7,486 nt of DNA from an uncultured Rhodobacter sp. (GCA_937901435.1 CALGTJ010000188.1:1-7486); one strand, 5' to 3'; shown: positions 1 to 6,698, numbered from the stretch's first letter. Numbers and translations are program-made. Notes: a model not told the origin generated them from the sequence alone.

Positions 1-199
1 CCCTCATTGATTCAGAGATCAACAAACCGCGCAAGAGGGGGTGAGTAATTACCGCTCGGTAAGCTGCCTCAACATCTGAGAACAGCTGTTCAACTTCTTC
101 GTCAGTCCACGCATAGTCGCGTTGGTGTGGAGGGATGCTCAATGAGAAATCAGAGAAAATCTTGGCGATTCCGATGTCGTCAAAACTGAAAGTTTTCAT
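1..199 (-). CDS. DUF262 / GmrSD-type protein, N-terminal part, runs off the left edge
   Basis: This is an open reading frame from an ATG at 197-199, with no stop before the window edge, giving 66 residues. Residues about 20-48 carry the pattern I-P-x-x-Q-R-D-Y-x-W followed by an acidic stretch (TDEEVEQLFSDVEAAY). That matches the start of the DUF262 domain found in GmrS/GmrSD type IV restriction enzymes and related defence proteins, where the QR motif opens the ParB-like nuclease/NTPase fold. An AGGAA ribosome binding site lies about six bases upstream of the ATG, so the start is well placed. After residue about 49 I do not see the 'YFLG' strand expected in this family; the reading instead becomes VITHPLLRGLLISESMR. 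The gene may therefore be interrupted near the edge, or may simply be a divergent member. It is transcribed away from the biosynthetic genes and has no evident link to them. The family call is from motif recognition only. Confidence 0.62.
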   Translation of the reverse strand, partial: MKTFSFDDIGIAKIFSDFSLSIPPHQRDYAWTDEEVEQLFSDVEAAYRAVITHPLLRGLLISESMR

Positions 200-432
200 G
201 AGTTTTCCTAGCCCAACACTGTAACCAAAACGCTAAGCTTTCCATCACCTATGCGCAAGTTGGCCAATGCCGGTCAGTGGGGCCGATGGTGCACATTTCA
301 TGACTTTTTGTACACCGCAGGTATGCTTGCAAGATCAACGGGGTAAGGTGGAGCGCAAGTCCGGTGCGATTCATCCGATAGCACCCATAATATCTGAACC
401 AAGGAAGTGATATGCCGACAGAAGAGATGTCA

Positions 433-477
433 ATCGCAGAGTAAAAGGAGGCCAGATCGCGGCGTAAAAAGGGGCCA
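433..477. repeat. Tandem terminal repeats of the IS21-type element
   Basis: Two 22-base copies lie at 433-454 and 456-477, differing at four positions. Their shared core is ATCGC, then GTAAAA, then GGCCA at the end. Multiple internal copies of the terminal sequence are the usual transposase-binding sites in IS21-family elements. Confidence 0.65.
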
Positions 478-590
478 CGGCGGTCGTGGTTTTTCTGCGC
501 TTTGTCGCGCGTGCTCATCACAAAGCTGAAGCGTGCCAAAGCGCATGTTTGCCGGTTGGCCGACATTGTTCTGATCTTTGTGGTGCCGGT

Positions 591-755
591 TTATTGTCTG
601 GCTTTGCGGCTGTGTTTGAGCCTGTAGCTTTCGCCATTCATCTCGAGAATGTGGACGTGATGGGTCAGGCGATCCAGCAGTGCCCCAGTCAATCGTTCTG
701 AGCCAAAGACTTCTGTCCACTCATCGAAGGGCAGATTTGATGTGATGATGCGGAA
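591..755 (-). pseudogene. istB: istB C-terminal fragment (IS21 helper ATPase)
   Basis: Reading the minus strand from 755 to a TAA at 591-593 gives 54 residues ending in KARQ. The fragment contains ITSNLPFDEW, then VFGSERLTGALLDRLTHH, then HILEMNGESYRLKHS, the very characteristic C-terminal end of IstB, the AAA+ ATPase that assists the IstA transposase. IstB proteins are around 240-260 residues, so roughly four fifths is missing, including the Walker A and B motifs. The codon immediately upstream in frame (756-758) is a stop, marking the point where homology is lost. The fragment cannot be functional. Confidence 0.87.
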
Positions 756-1309
756 TTAAATCAACCAAGAGCAAGGACACTCCGGGAATGGCTGCGGCCC
801 TCTGAGGTCGATAAGCCGATTGGAACCTCGCTTGCGGAATTCATCCACTGCCCGGCAGTCGCTGCTTGCAGCGATGAGAGGGAGGGCCAGCGGAACACCA
901 CCGCATAAACAGGCCGGACAGACGACGGTACTGACGAAAATGACCGCCAATATCGACAGAAAACGCTTGCAATGCAGGAGCCACCAAAGCCGCCATTGGA
1001 CGGATGCCCAAACGCTGCATTGCAGTTTTCTTAAAGCTGCCTTTGGACCAACTGTGCAGCATTTTTGTTGGGCGGAAGTCGGCTCTGCAGCTCCCGCGCC
1101 TTTGCGAGCGATCTGTGATATCTGGCAATTGCGGAGACGCGGTTTCCCCGCTTCGTTTGTGCCGCGCCAGATCTAGATCCAAGCGAGCATTAGCGTCAGA
1201 CGCTTGCAACATTGGAAGGAGCGGCATACCCAGTCACGCAAATGGGGTAGAACCTTGATGAACGACACAAACTGATCAAATGTCCCATTTCATATGGTGA
1301 CGAATACGT
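756..1309. other. Long region with no supportable gene, upstream of the biosynthetic operon
   Basis: Two overlapping open frames on opposite strands (about 820-1176 plus and 841-1227 minus) run here. Neither has a convincing ribosome binding site, a recognisable motif or plausible protein composition, so I do not call them. The stretch contains short palindromes: an 11-base one at 1015-1025 (arms CTGCA/TGCAG), GATCTAGATC at 1170-1179 and a 13-base one at 1192-1204 (arms AGCGTC/GACGCT). The decamer ACGCTTGCAA occurs twice, at 963-972 and 1200-1209. The promoter of the downstream operon must lie in or before this region if transcription starts locally, but I cannot pick a convincing -35/-10 pair. 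Confidence 0.5.
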
Positions 1310-1316
1310 TTGGCCT

Positions 1317-1321
1317 GGGAG
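1317..1321 (+). promoter_or_regulatory. Ribosome binding site that fixes the thioesterase start
   Basis: GGGAG lies six bases before the ATG at 1328. A TTG at 1310 in the same frame would extend the protein by six residues but lies upstream of this site, so the ATG is preferred. Confidence 0.6.
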
Positions 1322-1327
1322 CAGAAA

Positions 1328-2029
1328 ATGGCGAAGATCGACATCGGTGAAGTCCGCTCTCAACTCATTGCGAGTCAGGAAAAATTACCTGCCGAAGTAC
1401 CGCACGGGGACGGCGTTTTCCTGCCGCTGAATCAGCTTGGCGGCCAGGTCCCGATTTTTTGGTGCTTCAACAACTGGGTCGAGCCGCTTTCGCTAGCATT
1501 CCATCTTGGGCCAGATCAGCCGTTGTTTGCCACGCGTTCATTTCACAATCTGCTGTCCGGCAAGGCTGCGAAGAAGGCGAACGTAACGAGCTTGGCCACG
1601 TTGTATGTTGAGGAATTGCTGGGCCATTACCAATCCGGCCCGCTTATTTTAGGCGGAAATTGTCAGGCGGCGCCGGTGGTCGAGGCAATGGCACATCGGC
1701 TGTTGACGCTCGACATAGAGGTGCCGACGCTGGTCATTCTAGAACATCAGCTGGATTACTTTTATCCCGGATATGTACTGCATCTCTTTGGAGCCGCCAG
1801 CGAGGATTACAATCCGTTTCTGCGCGGTTTGGATCCAACCGAAAGATGGCGCCGCCAATTTGGCGCGACGGCCTGGGGGGCGATAGATGGAAAGCACGGC
1901 CAATTTTTTCGGGCCCCTGCGATCCATCAGCTTTGTGGCTATCTTCGGATGACGGTTGCGGCGTGTCGCGACGGCAAAGATTTGCCAACGGGGAACATCA
2001 CCAATCCAAAGAGCGCAACGGAAGCATGA
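1328..2029 (+). CDS. Thioesterase-like alpha/beta hydrolase with a Cys nucleophile motif
   Basis: The 233-residue protein resembles the thioesterase domains that end polyketide and peptide synthetases. Residues about 34-50 (LPLNQLGGQVPIFWCFNNW) match their opening strand and oxyanion region. At the nucleophile elbow, where the family has G-x-S-x-G, residues 110-114 read G-N-C-Q-A, so Cys112 is the likely nucleophile and the last Gly is Ala. His190, in GKHGQFF, sits where the catalytic His (usually GxHF) is expected. The acid is uncertain; Glu139 or Asp143 in LEHQLDY are candidates. Length fits a free-standing type II thioesterase. There is no signal peptide, so it is cytoplasmic. It is the first gene of a five-gene operon, seven bases before the ligase. 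It probably releases the acyl product from the carrier protein or edits misloaded carrier; acyl transfer instead of hydrolysis is also possible with Cys. The fold is fairly certain; the reaction is inferred. Confidence 0.78.
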   Translation: MAKIDIGEVRSQLIASQEKLPAEVPHGDGVFLPLNQLGGQVPIFWCFNNWVEPLSLAFHLGPDQPLFATRSFHNLLSGKAAKKANVTSLATLYVEELLGHYQSGPLILGGNCQAAPVVEAMAHRLLTLDIEVPTLVILEHQLDYFYPGYVLHLFGAASEDYNPFLRGLDPTERWRRQFGATAWGAIDGKHGQFFRAPAIHQLCGYLRMTVAACRDGKDLPTGNITNPKSATEA

Positions 2030-2036
2030 GAGTCTA

Positions 2037-3662
2037 ATGGCATATCCTGAACCCAGCCGCGTCCTTGATGCCATCAAAAATCATGTTGCTCAAAGGCCCG
2101 ACGACACGGCGTTTGTTTTTATCCGCCGTAGAACCGATGAGGGACGGACGATGAGCTGGTCAGAGCTTTGGCAGCGAAGCGCGACCATTGCGCAGGGACT
2201 TCCGCTGTCTTCCTCGGAGGCCCCTTTGGGGGTTTTGCTTTTTTGCCGCGATGAAGCCCACTTTGTGGTGGGGCTATTGGCTGTTTGGATGCGCGGTGGT
2301 GTGGCCATCCCCGGAACCGGAAGCCTGAATTCCAACATCCTGGATCGAAACGCCCACATTCTTGCGGCAAGCCAGCCAGATGTCATCCTGCACGACCTTT
2401 CAGCAAATGACATAGACAAGTTGCGCCCTCATCGCGGGCAGGCTGTTTTTCGACATATTGATGACAAGGAACCCGTGGCCCAGCCCAGCGTCACGAAAGG
2501 CGGTGGCTTGCTGCAGTTTACCTCAGGAACAACATCCCAGCCCAAGGGTATTTTGCTGACAGATGGAATGATCGCGGCGAACTGTACAGCGATTGCCAAG
2601 GCTTACGACTTGTCTGCAAAATCAGTTGGCGTTCATTGGCTGCCTCTGCATCACGACATGGGACTTATCGGCGGTGTTGTGTCTGCGTTCTGGACTGGCG
2701 GGTTGTCGGTGCTGTTGCGGCCCACTTTGTTTATTCAAGACCCGCTTTACTGGATGAGAGCCATCAGCAAATGGCGCGGGACGATCACCAGCGCCCCAAA
2801 CTTCGCTTATGCGCGTCTGGTAAAAGCGACCCGCGCGGAACCGCCAGAAGGGATAGATCTCTCTTGCCTGAAAAACGTTATTATTGGTGGGGAACCAGTG
2901 CAGCAAGAGACGACGGAAGGTCTGATCGAAACTCTTGGCCCATTTGGGCTTTCTCCAGATGCACTTGCGCCTTCCTACGGGCTGGCTGAGGCGACTTTGC
3001 TCGCCAGCAGCGGAAAAAGGTCAGGCGGCCCAGCATTCGAACCGACGGATCTCGGCGCGAACGTCGCGACCCTTGGGCCGCCGGTAGATGGCCTCACGGT
3101 CGAAGTTGTGAATGACGGCCGCCTTTGCACAGAGGCCGAGTTGGGCGAAATAACACTGACGGGGCGCTCTGTTGGGCATGTTATCCCGTTCGGCGAAAAC
3201 TGGCGCCTTCGGGATACGCATGGCCTTGCCCCCCCGGTCGCGCCGGGTGATTTCGGATTCATGAAAAACGGCAGTATTCATATTACTGGACGGAGCGCGA
3301 ACAAGATCATTCTGAGGGGGCGAAATATCTTCGCAGAGGATGTCGAGCGGATCGCCACAAAAGCCGTTCCCCATACGACACCAAGTGGCGCGGCGGCTTT
3401 TGGCATCGCCATGGACGGTAGCGAAGGCCTTTGTCTACTTCTGGAAATCCCCAAATCGCAAGAGTTTGGCTGTTTGGCAGAGCTGAATGCGCAGATTGGC
3501 TCAAAGTTGGGGGTGAAACTTGCCCGGCTTGTCATCCTGCATAGCTCTAGCTTACCGCGTACAAGCAGCGGCAAAGTCAAACGCGGTGTTGCACGTGACC
3601 TTCTCACCGCTGGGTCCTTAGACAAGAGAATTCGAGGAAATGTCATTCAAACCGGTCACTGA
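2037..3662 (+). CDS. Fatty acyl-AMP ligase-like adenylating enzyme (FAAL/acyl-CoA synthetase family)
   Basis: The 541-residue ANL-superfamily enzyme should activate a carboxylic acid with ATP to an acyl adenylate and pass it to a thiol. The motifs occur in order: the ATP-binding loop TSGTTSQPKG (162-171), HWLPLHHDMGL (200-210), PSYGLAEATL (312-321), the hinge-side GDFGF (404-408), GRSANKIILRGRN (418-430), and the C-terminal LPRTSSGKVKR (506-516) with the catalytic Lys513. The combinations WLPLxHDMGL, YGLAEATL and ILRGRN are typical of FAALs, which load acyl carrier proteins instead of making CoA esters, and a carrier protein is encoded two genes downstream. An upstream in-frame ATG at 1956 would overlap the thioesterase by 74 bases, so the ATG at 2037, seven bases after its stop, is preferred. 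The gene overlaps the next by 23 bases. The substrate cannot be read from sequence; a CoA ligase role is the main alternative. Confidence 0.88.
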   Translation: MAYPEPSRVLDAIKNHVAQRPDDTAFVFIRRRTDEGRTMSWSELWQRSATIAQGLPLSSSEAPLGVLLFCRDEAHFVVGLLAVWMRGGVAIPGTGSLNSNILDRNAHILAASQPDVILHDLSANDIDKLRPHRGQAVFRHIDDKEPVAQPSVTKGGGLLQFTSGTTSQPKGILLTDGMIAANCTAIAKAYDLSAKSVGVHWLPLHHDMGLIGGVVSAFWTGGLSVLLRPTLFIQDPLYWMRAISKWRGTITSAPNFAYARLVKATRAEPPEGIDLSCLKNVIIGGEPVQQETTEGLIETLGPFGLSPDALAPSYGLAEATLLASSGKRSGGPAFEPTDLGANVATLGPPVDGLTVEVVNDGRLCTEAELGEITLTGRSVGHVIPFGENWRLRDTHGLAPPVAPGDFGFMKNGSIHITGRSANKIILRGRNIFAEDVERIATKAVPHTTPSGAAAFGIAMDGSEGLCLLLEIPKSQEFGCLAELNAQIGSKLGVKLARLVILHSSSLPRTSSGKVKRGVARDLLTAGSLDKRIRGNVIQTGH

Positions 3663-4830
3663 TTACATCTACAATGGGGCAGAGATGCTCTCTGATCCGG
3701 ACGGGGTGTTCGACAGGCTGCGCGCAGAGGGGGATGTGTTGTGGTCACCTTCGATGCGGCGGTGGCTTATCCTGTCAAGAACCGCCGCTCTGGAAGCGTT
3801 GCGCCACAAAGATTTGCGCGTCTACGATGTGTTCAAAGCCTTTGACCACGTCGCAAGGCTTTCGGGAGCTCCATTGGACGATCTTATCACCGTCTCTGAC
3901 TGGATTCCCTTCCTGCACGACGGCGCGCGCCACAAACAACTGCGCAACCTGTTCGCCACGGTCTTGGCCGAGATCAAGGAACCTTACCTGGATGCCTATG
4001 CCAAAGGGTCAGAAATGCTTTTGGCGGAAATGCAGGCGCAAGGGGGCGGTGATTTTGCAAGCCAATACGCCGACCGCGTGCACGTAGAGGCCTTTGGCCG
4101 TCTTTGTGGGATTGCACTAGTTGACCGCGCATGGCTTGCAGAAGCATCCTCATCCGAGGGCGCCGTTGATTTTGCTGTCAGCGTGCCTGCCCTCATCGGT
4201 GCGAATGCACGGGCTGGGGCGCTGTTGGGCAGGGTCGATCAGATTATGTCACGCACCCCAAACAATGCTGTCCTAGCCCGTATCGGACACCAGCTAGAGG
4301 CTGCGGGACTACCCAACACCCATGAAACAAGGGTAGAGTTTCTTGCCTCGTTGACCTTGTTGGGCCGCGATACGCTTTCGGGGACGCTCACCTTGGGGTT
4401 GGCCAAACTTCTTGACGATCATGGTGGTCGGATGACATCCGCAATGTGGCCTGACCCGAAGGCAATGACAAACGAGATTTTTCGGCTTACGTCGGCTGTC
4501 CAGATCGTGAACCGTGTCGCGACCAAGCCGGTGACAATTTCCGGCCAGACGATCGCTGAGGGTGAGATCCTGATGATCTATCTACCGGCTGCGAACCGTG
4601 ACCCATCAGTTTTTGCTTGCCCGCATCAGTATGGCGAAGACAATCCAGCAGGCATTGCGTTTGGCAGTAGCAGACACCTGTGCGTCGGCATGCCCATGGC
4701 GCAAAAATCGACGACGATATCGCTGCAACATCTGTCGCAGTTCTCAGCGATCATCGCGGCCGACGGTTGCTCGATCGGCCAGGGGAAAAACACCCGGAAG
4801 TATGGAAAACTTCCAGTTCTAATGGAGTAG
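3640..4830 (+). CDS. Cytochrome P450 monooxygenase
   Basis: This is a 396-residue soluble bacterial P450 of normal length with no membrane anchor. The haem-binding loop is FGSSRHLCVG (341-350) with Cys348 as the thiolate ligand. The K-helix E-x-x-R is Glu279-Arg282 (EIFR). The I-helix oxygen-activation site reads LGRDT (241-245), keeping the Asp-Thr pair. HDGARHKQLRNLF (93-105) is the C-helix haem-propionate contact, and AANRDPSVF (317-325) matches the usual stretch before the haem loop. It should hydroxylate, or otherwise oxidise, an unactivated carbon. Its position between the acyl-AMP ligase and the ACP suggests that it acts on an ACP-bound acyl chain, as known for some carrier-dependent P450s such as BioI; this is inference. 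No ferredoxin or reductase gene is in the window, so electrons must come from elsewhere. The ATG at 3640 overlaps the ligase by 23 bases, implying coupled translation. Confidence 0.93.
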   Translation: MSFKPVTDYIYNGAEMLSDPDGVFDRLRAEGDVLWSPSMRRWLILSRTAALEALRHKDLRVYDVFKAFDHVARLSGAPLDDLITVSDWIPFLHDGARHKQLRNLFATVLAEIKEPYLDAYAKGSEMLLAEMQAQGGGDFASQYADRVHVEAFGRLCGIALVDRAWLAEASSSEGAVDFAVSVPALIGANARAGALLGRVDQIMSRTPNNAVLARIGHQLEAAGLPNTHETRVEFLASLTLLGRDTLSGTLTLGLAKLLDDHGGRMTSAMWPDPKAMTNEIFRLTSAVQIVNRVATKPVTISGQTIAEGEILMIYLPAANRDPSVFACPHQYGEDNPAGIAFGSSRHLCVGMPMAQKSTTISLQHLSQFSAIIAADGCSIGQGKNTRKYGKLPVLME

Positions 4831-4834
4831 AACA

Positions 4835-5068
4835 ATGGAAAAACAAGAGCTTATGGAGATGGCCGTTCAGCGGTTGAGTAGATTTCTGAGCCGCGAGTTC
4901 ACGGAAAAAGACCTCGATCTTACTTATGACAGCTTGGGCGCCGATTCGATGGACATGGTTGTCTTGGCGTTTGAGTTAGAGAAGAAAATCGGCAAACCGG
5001 TTGAGCCAGAGATATTCCTGCAGCACGCTTCGATCCGCGCTGCGCTTGACGATTTGATCTCACGGTGA
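4835..5068 (+). CDS. Free-standing acyl carrier protein
   Basis: This 77-residue acidic protein has the carrier-protein fold pattern. Residues 31-41 (YDSLGADSMDM) hold the phosphopantetheine attachment motif, with Ser38 as the modified serine. FELEKKIG (46-53) is the recognition helix that follows, and residues 56-75 form the final helix region. It would carry the acyl group as a thioester after modification by a phosphopantetheinyl transferase, which is not encoded here. A GGAG ribosome binding site at 4824-4827 sits seven bases before the ATG. The gene starts four bases after the P450 stop and shares four bases with the sulfotransferase start. It is not the housekeeping fatty acid ACP by context: no fab genes are near, and it lies among an acyl-activating ligase, a P450, a sulfotransferase and a thioesterase, so it probably serves as a dedicated platform for this pathway. 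Confidence 0.92.
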   Translation: MEKQELMEMAVQRLSRFLSREFTEKDLDLTYDSLGADSMDMVVLAFELEKKIGKPVEPEIFLQHASIRAALDDLISR

Positions 5069-5952
5069 GTGACGCGGACCACCCGGGTAGCGCCCAACGG
5101 ATCTTTCTGGTGTTCCAAATGGCCAAGGTGGCCTCGCGGTCCTGGTCCAGTTTGTTGCATCGGGAATTTCCAGATGCATTGGTCAGCCACTTTCATGCGA
5201 TTTCCCCGACACGCATTTCGAAAATCGAAAGTCTCGTCGCGGCGGAACCGCCAATCCAAACGATCAAGCACCTGACCTTGCCTCGATTGGGTCGCCCTCA
5301 GCCACACATCATGGACTATGTGGCACAAGGACGCTGGATCGGCCCGCCGGTAACCGTCGTGACCGGTATCCGGGACCCGGTTGCGCGGGCGATTTCGGCC
5401 GTCGGGTTTCTATGCAATCGACTGGGGTATGAGCGATTTCCCGTGACCCCACGCGATGGCGGCACAGCGGACAACATCCTTACTGTCTTTCACCGCGCCC
5501 TTTCGGTGGCTAGGGGGCAAGATTCTGGCGGCGATACGTTGATCACGCTTTTGGCCGGGATAATCCGAGACTACGACTTGTGGTTCGCAGAGGAACTCGC
5601 CCCGGCCTTCGATTTCGACATCACGAATGAGGCCTTTGATCATGAAACGCGCGCGCTCTTGCTCAATGGCTCTCACAAAGCGCTCATCTACCGGATGGAA
5701 GATCTCAAACACCCGAGCACATGTACGCAACTGTTGCAGACAGCCAGCGGGTTTCTCGGAAAGGCGCTACAACAATTTCCCGCCGCGGGTCAATCTCACG
5801 AGACCCGCTACCAAGTGCTATACAAGCAGGCCACCGAGCAGTTGCGCCTATCGCAAGAGGCACTGGACTGGTTTTATGACAACCCGACGGTCACAAAATT
5901 TTATTCCCACGAAGAAATTTCTGAATTTCGAACCCGTTGGGCCGAGCTCTAG
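5065..5952 (+). CDS. Sulfotransferase-like protein (capsular polysaccharide synthesis-type family)
   Basis: The 295-residue protein has the PAPS-binding layout of cytosolic sulfotransferases. A first strand (IFLVF, 13-17) runs into the 5'-phosphosulfate loop QMAKVASRSW (18-27), and the 3'-phosphate site reads RDPVARAIS (103-111) with Arg103 and Ser111. Other stretches, including FHAIS (43-47), DLWFAEEL (171-178), FDFDITNEAF (182-191), YRMEDL (209-214) and the C-terminal KFYSHEEI (278-285), recall the family annotated as 'putative capsular polysaccharide synthesis protein', a divergent sulfotransferase group. The GTG start shares GTGA with the ACP stop; a later ATG at residue 19 would remove the first strand, so GTG is kept. 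Translation is probably coupled to the ACP gene. Its likely role is to sulfate a hydroxyl, perhaps one made by the P450 on the carrier-bound chain. Fold is confident; acceptor and PAPS use are inferred. Confidence 0.75.
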   Translation: MSDADHPGSAQRIFLVFQMAKVASRSWSSLLHREFPDALVSHFHAISPTRISKIESLVAAEPPIQTIKHLTLPRLGRPQPHIMDYVAQGRWIGPPVTVVTGIRDPVARAISAVGFLCNRLGYERFPVTPRDGGTADNILTVFHRALSVARGQDSGGDTLITLLAGIIRDYDLWFAEELAPAFDFDITNEAFDHETRALLLNGSHKALIYRMEDLKHPSTCTQLLQTASGFLGKALQQFPAAGQSHETRYQVLYKQATEQLRLSQEALDWFYDNPTVTKFYSHEEISEFRTRWAEL

Positions 5953-5969
5953 ACGCATCAGTCGCCCCA

Positions 5970-6698
5970 TCAAGCGATCTGAACAAGCTCATCTTCAACA
6001 GTATCTCTGCGGTCCCCCGGCAGATAACGAAACGCAAGGCCAACGCGCTCTCGGTCGCTTTTGTTCGGGCCAGAAGCATGGAAACACAACTGGTGGAACA
6101 GAACGAACTGCCCTGCTTTCATCTCCATCGGAACGGCTTCAAACTTGGCCAAAGCCTCTGGAACCTCAAGCTCTTCAGAGTTGTAAAATTTAGCTTGGAA
6201 CCTGCGATCCAGAAAGTCGGCTGGCGGCACGACACCCCCGTTGGATGACCCCTTCAGGAACCAGACACAGCCGTTTTCTTTGGTCGCATCTTCCAATGCA
6301 ATCCAGGCACTGAACTCGTTAATGAACCCAAGGCCCCTGTGTTTGTGGGTGTCTTGGTGCCACATCACAGGCCGCGCATTCGGCGGCTTGCGCCAAAACT
6401 GGCTGCGCCGCAGAAGGATCTCAGGCGCCATCAATTGCGACAATGCGGCGACAATATTAGCGTCGCGGCCTAAATCTAACACTGGCTGATGTCGCAGGTG
6501 AGTGTTTGCGCACAAAAGCGGGCGTTTGGAATACGGGCTGATGAAATGCTTTTCTTGCAACCCACCTTTGGCCTCACGAAGCTCAAACTCCTCTTGCGGG
6601 ATTTCAGAGACCCTGGACACCAACGAAGGGTCACTAAGGTCAAACGGGCCCGCAAACCCGTTCTCCTTAAAGCCTGCGATTTCATTCGAATTGAGCAT
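5970..6698 (-). CDS. Phytanoyl-CoA dioxygenase (PhyH)-like Fe(II)/2-oxoglutarate oxygenase
   Basis: The 242-residue protein belongs to the PhyH-type non-haem iron oxygenases. The facial triad is visible: WHQDTH (113-118) gives His114 and Asp116, and CFHASGPNKSDRERVGLAFRYLP (205-227) gives His207 and the 2-oxoglutarate-binding Arg218. ALEDATKENGCVWFLKGS (134-151) is the conserved central strand pair. Because the carboxylate of H-x-D is present, it should hydroxylate; related halogenases have Ala or Gly there. The ATG at 6698 has a weak AGAGA ribosome binding site and follows the upstream sulfotransferase stop by 18 bases, so the two form an operon. It converges on the plus-strand operon with only 17 bases between stop codons. 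Likely substrates are acyl or aminoacyl groups or small molecules of the same pathway, providing a second hydroxyl; this cannot be decided from sequence. Confidence 0.88.
   Translation of the reverse strand: MLNSNEIAGFKENGFAGPFDLSDPSLVSRVSEIPQEEFELREAKGGLQEKHFISPYSKRPLLCANTHLRHQPVLDLGRDANIVAALSQLMAPEILLRRSQFWRKPPNARPVMWHQDTHKHRGLGFINEFSAWIALEDATKENGCVWFLKGSSNGGVVPPADFLDRRFQAKFYNSEELEVPEALAKFEAVPMEMKAGQFVLFHQLCFHASGPNKSDRERVGLAFRYLPGDRRDTVEDELVQIA

Larger units (their letters stand above)
428..755 (-). mobile_element. IS21-family insertion sequence remnant (right-hand end)
   Basis: The segment holds the C-terminal 54 codons of istB followed by about 160 bases of noncoding DNA that ends at 428 with TGTCAATCGC. 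IS21-family elements begin with TG and end with CA, and carry tandem copies of a roughly 20-base repeat at each end; both features are seen here (repeats at 433-454 and 456-477). The order of istB, noncoding tail and repeats fits the right end of such an element read on the minus strand. The interior is missing: istA and most of istB are absent, and similarity stops at about 755 where an in-frame TAA (minus strand) interrupts the reading. No second end or target duplication could be found in the window, so the element is a dead remnant. Confidence 0.8.

Noticed and set aside
249..720. Minus-strand frames of 105 and 96 residues
   Set aside because: They run across the IS21 terminal repeats and out of frame with the real istB remnant, so they are accidental.
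756..950. Minus-strand 64-residue frame with a hydrophobic, Cys-rich start (MAVIFVSTVVCPACLC)
   Set aside because: It resembles a lipoprotein or signal peptide superficially, but has no ribosome binding site, no clear lipobox context, and sits in apparently decayed DNA.
820..1227. Overlapping open frames on both strands (118 aa plus, 128 aa minus)
   Set aside because: Neither shows a ribosome binding site, family motif or signal peptide; the plus frame needs a TTG start. They mirror each other, so at least one is spurious and neither can be supported.
1956..2036. Upstream ATG that would add 27 residues to the acyl-AMP ligase
   Set aside because: It lies deep inside the thioesterase gene, and the added residues are that gene's sequence in another frame; the ATG at 2037 has a fitting position and the family's normal N-terminus.
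5627..6193. 188-residue plus-strand frame spanning the convergent gene ends
   Set aside because: It overlaps the sulfotransferase in another frame and the PhyH gene antisense, is rich in Arg and Ser, and has no motif.
5970..6698. PhyH protein as a non-haem iron halogenase
   Set aside because: The iron-binding carboxylate Asp116 is present in H-x-D; halogenases of this type have Ala or Gly there.
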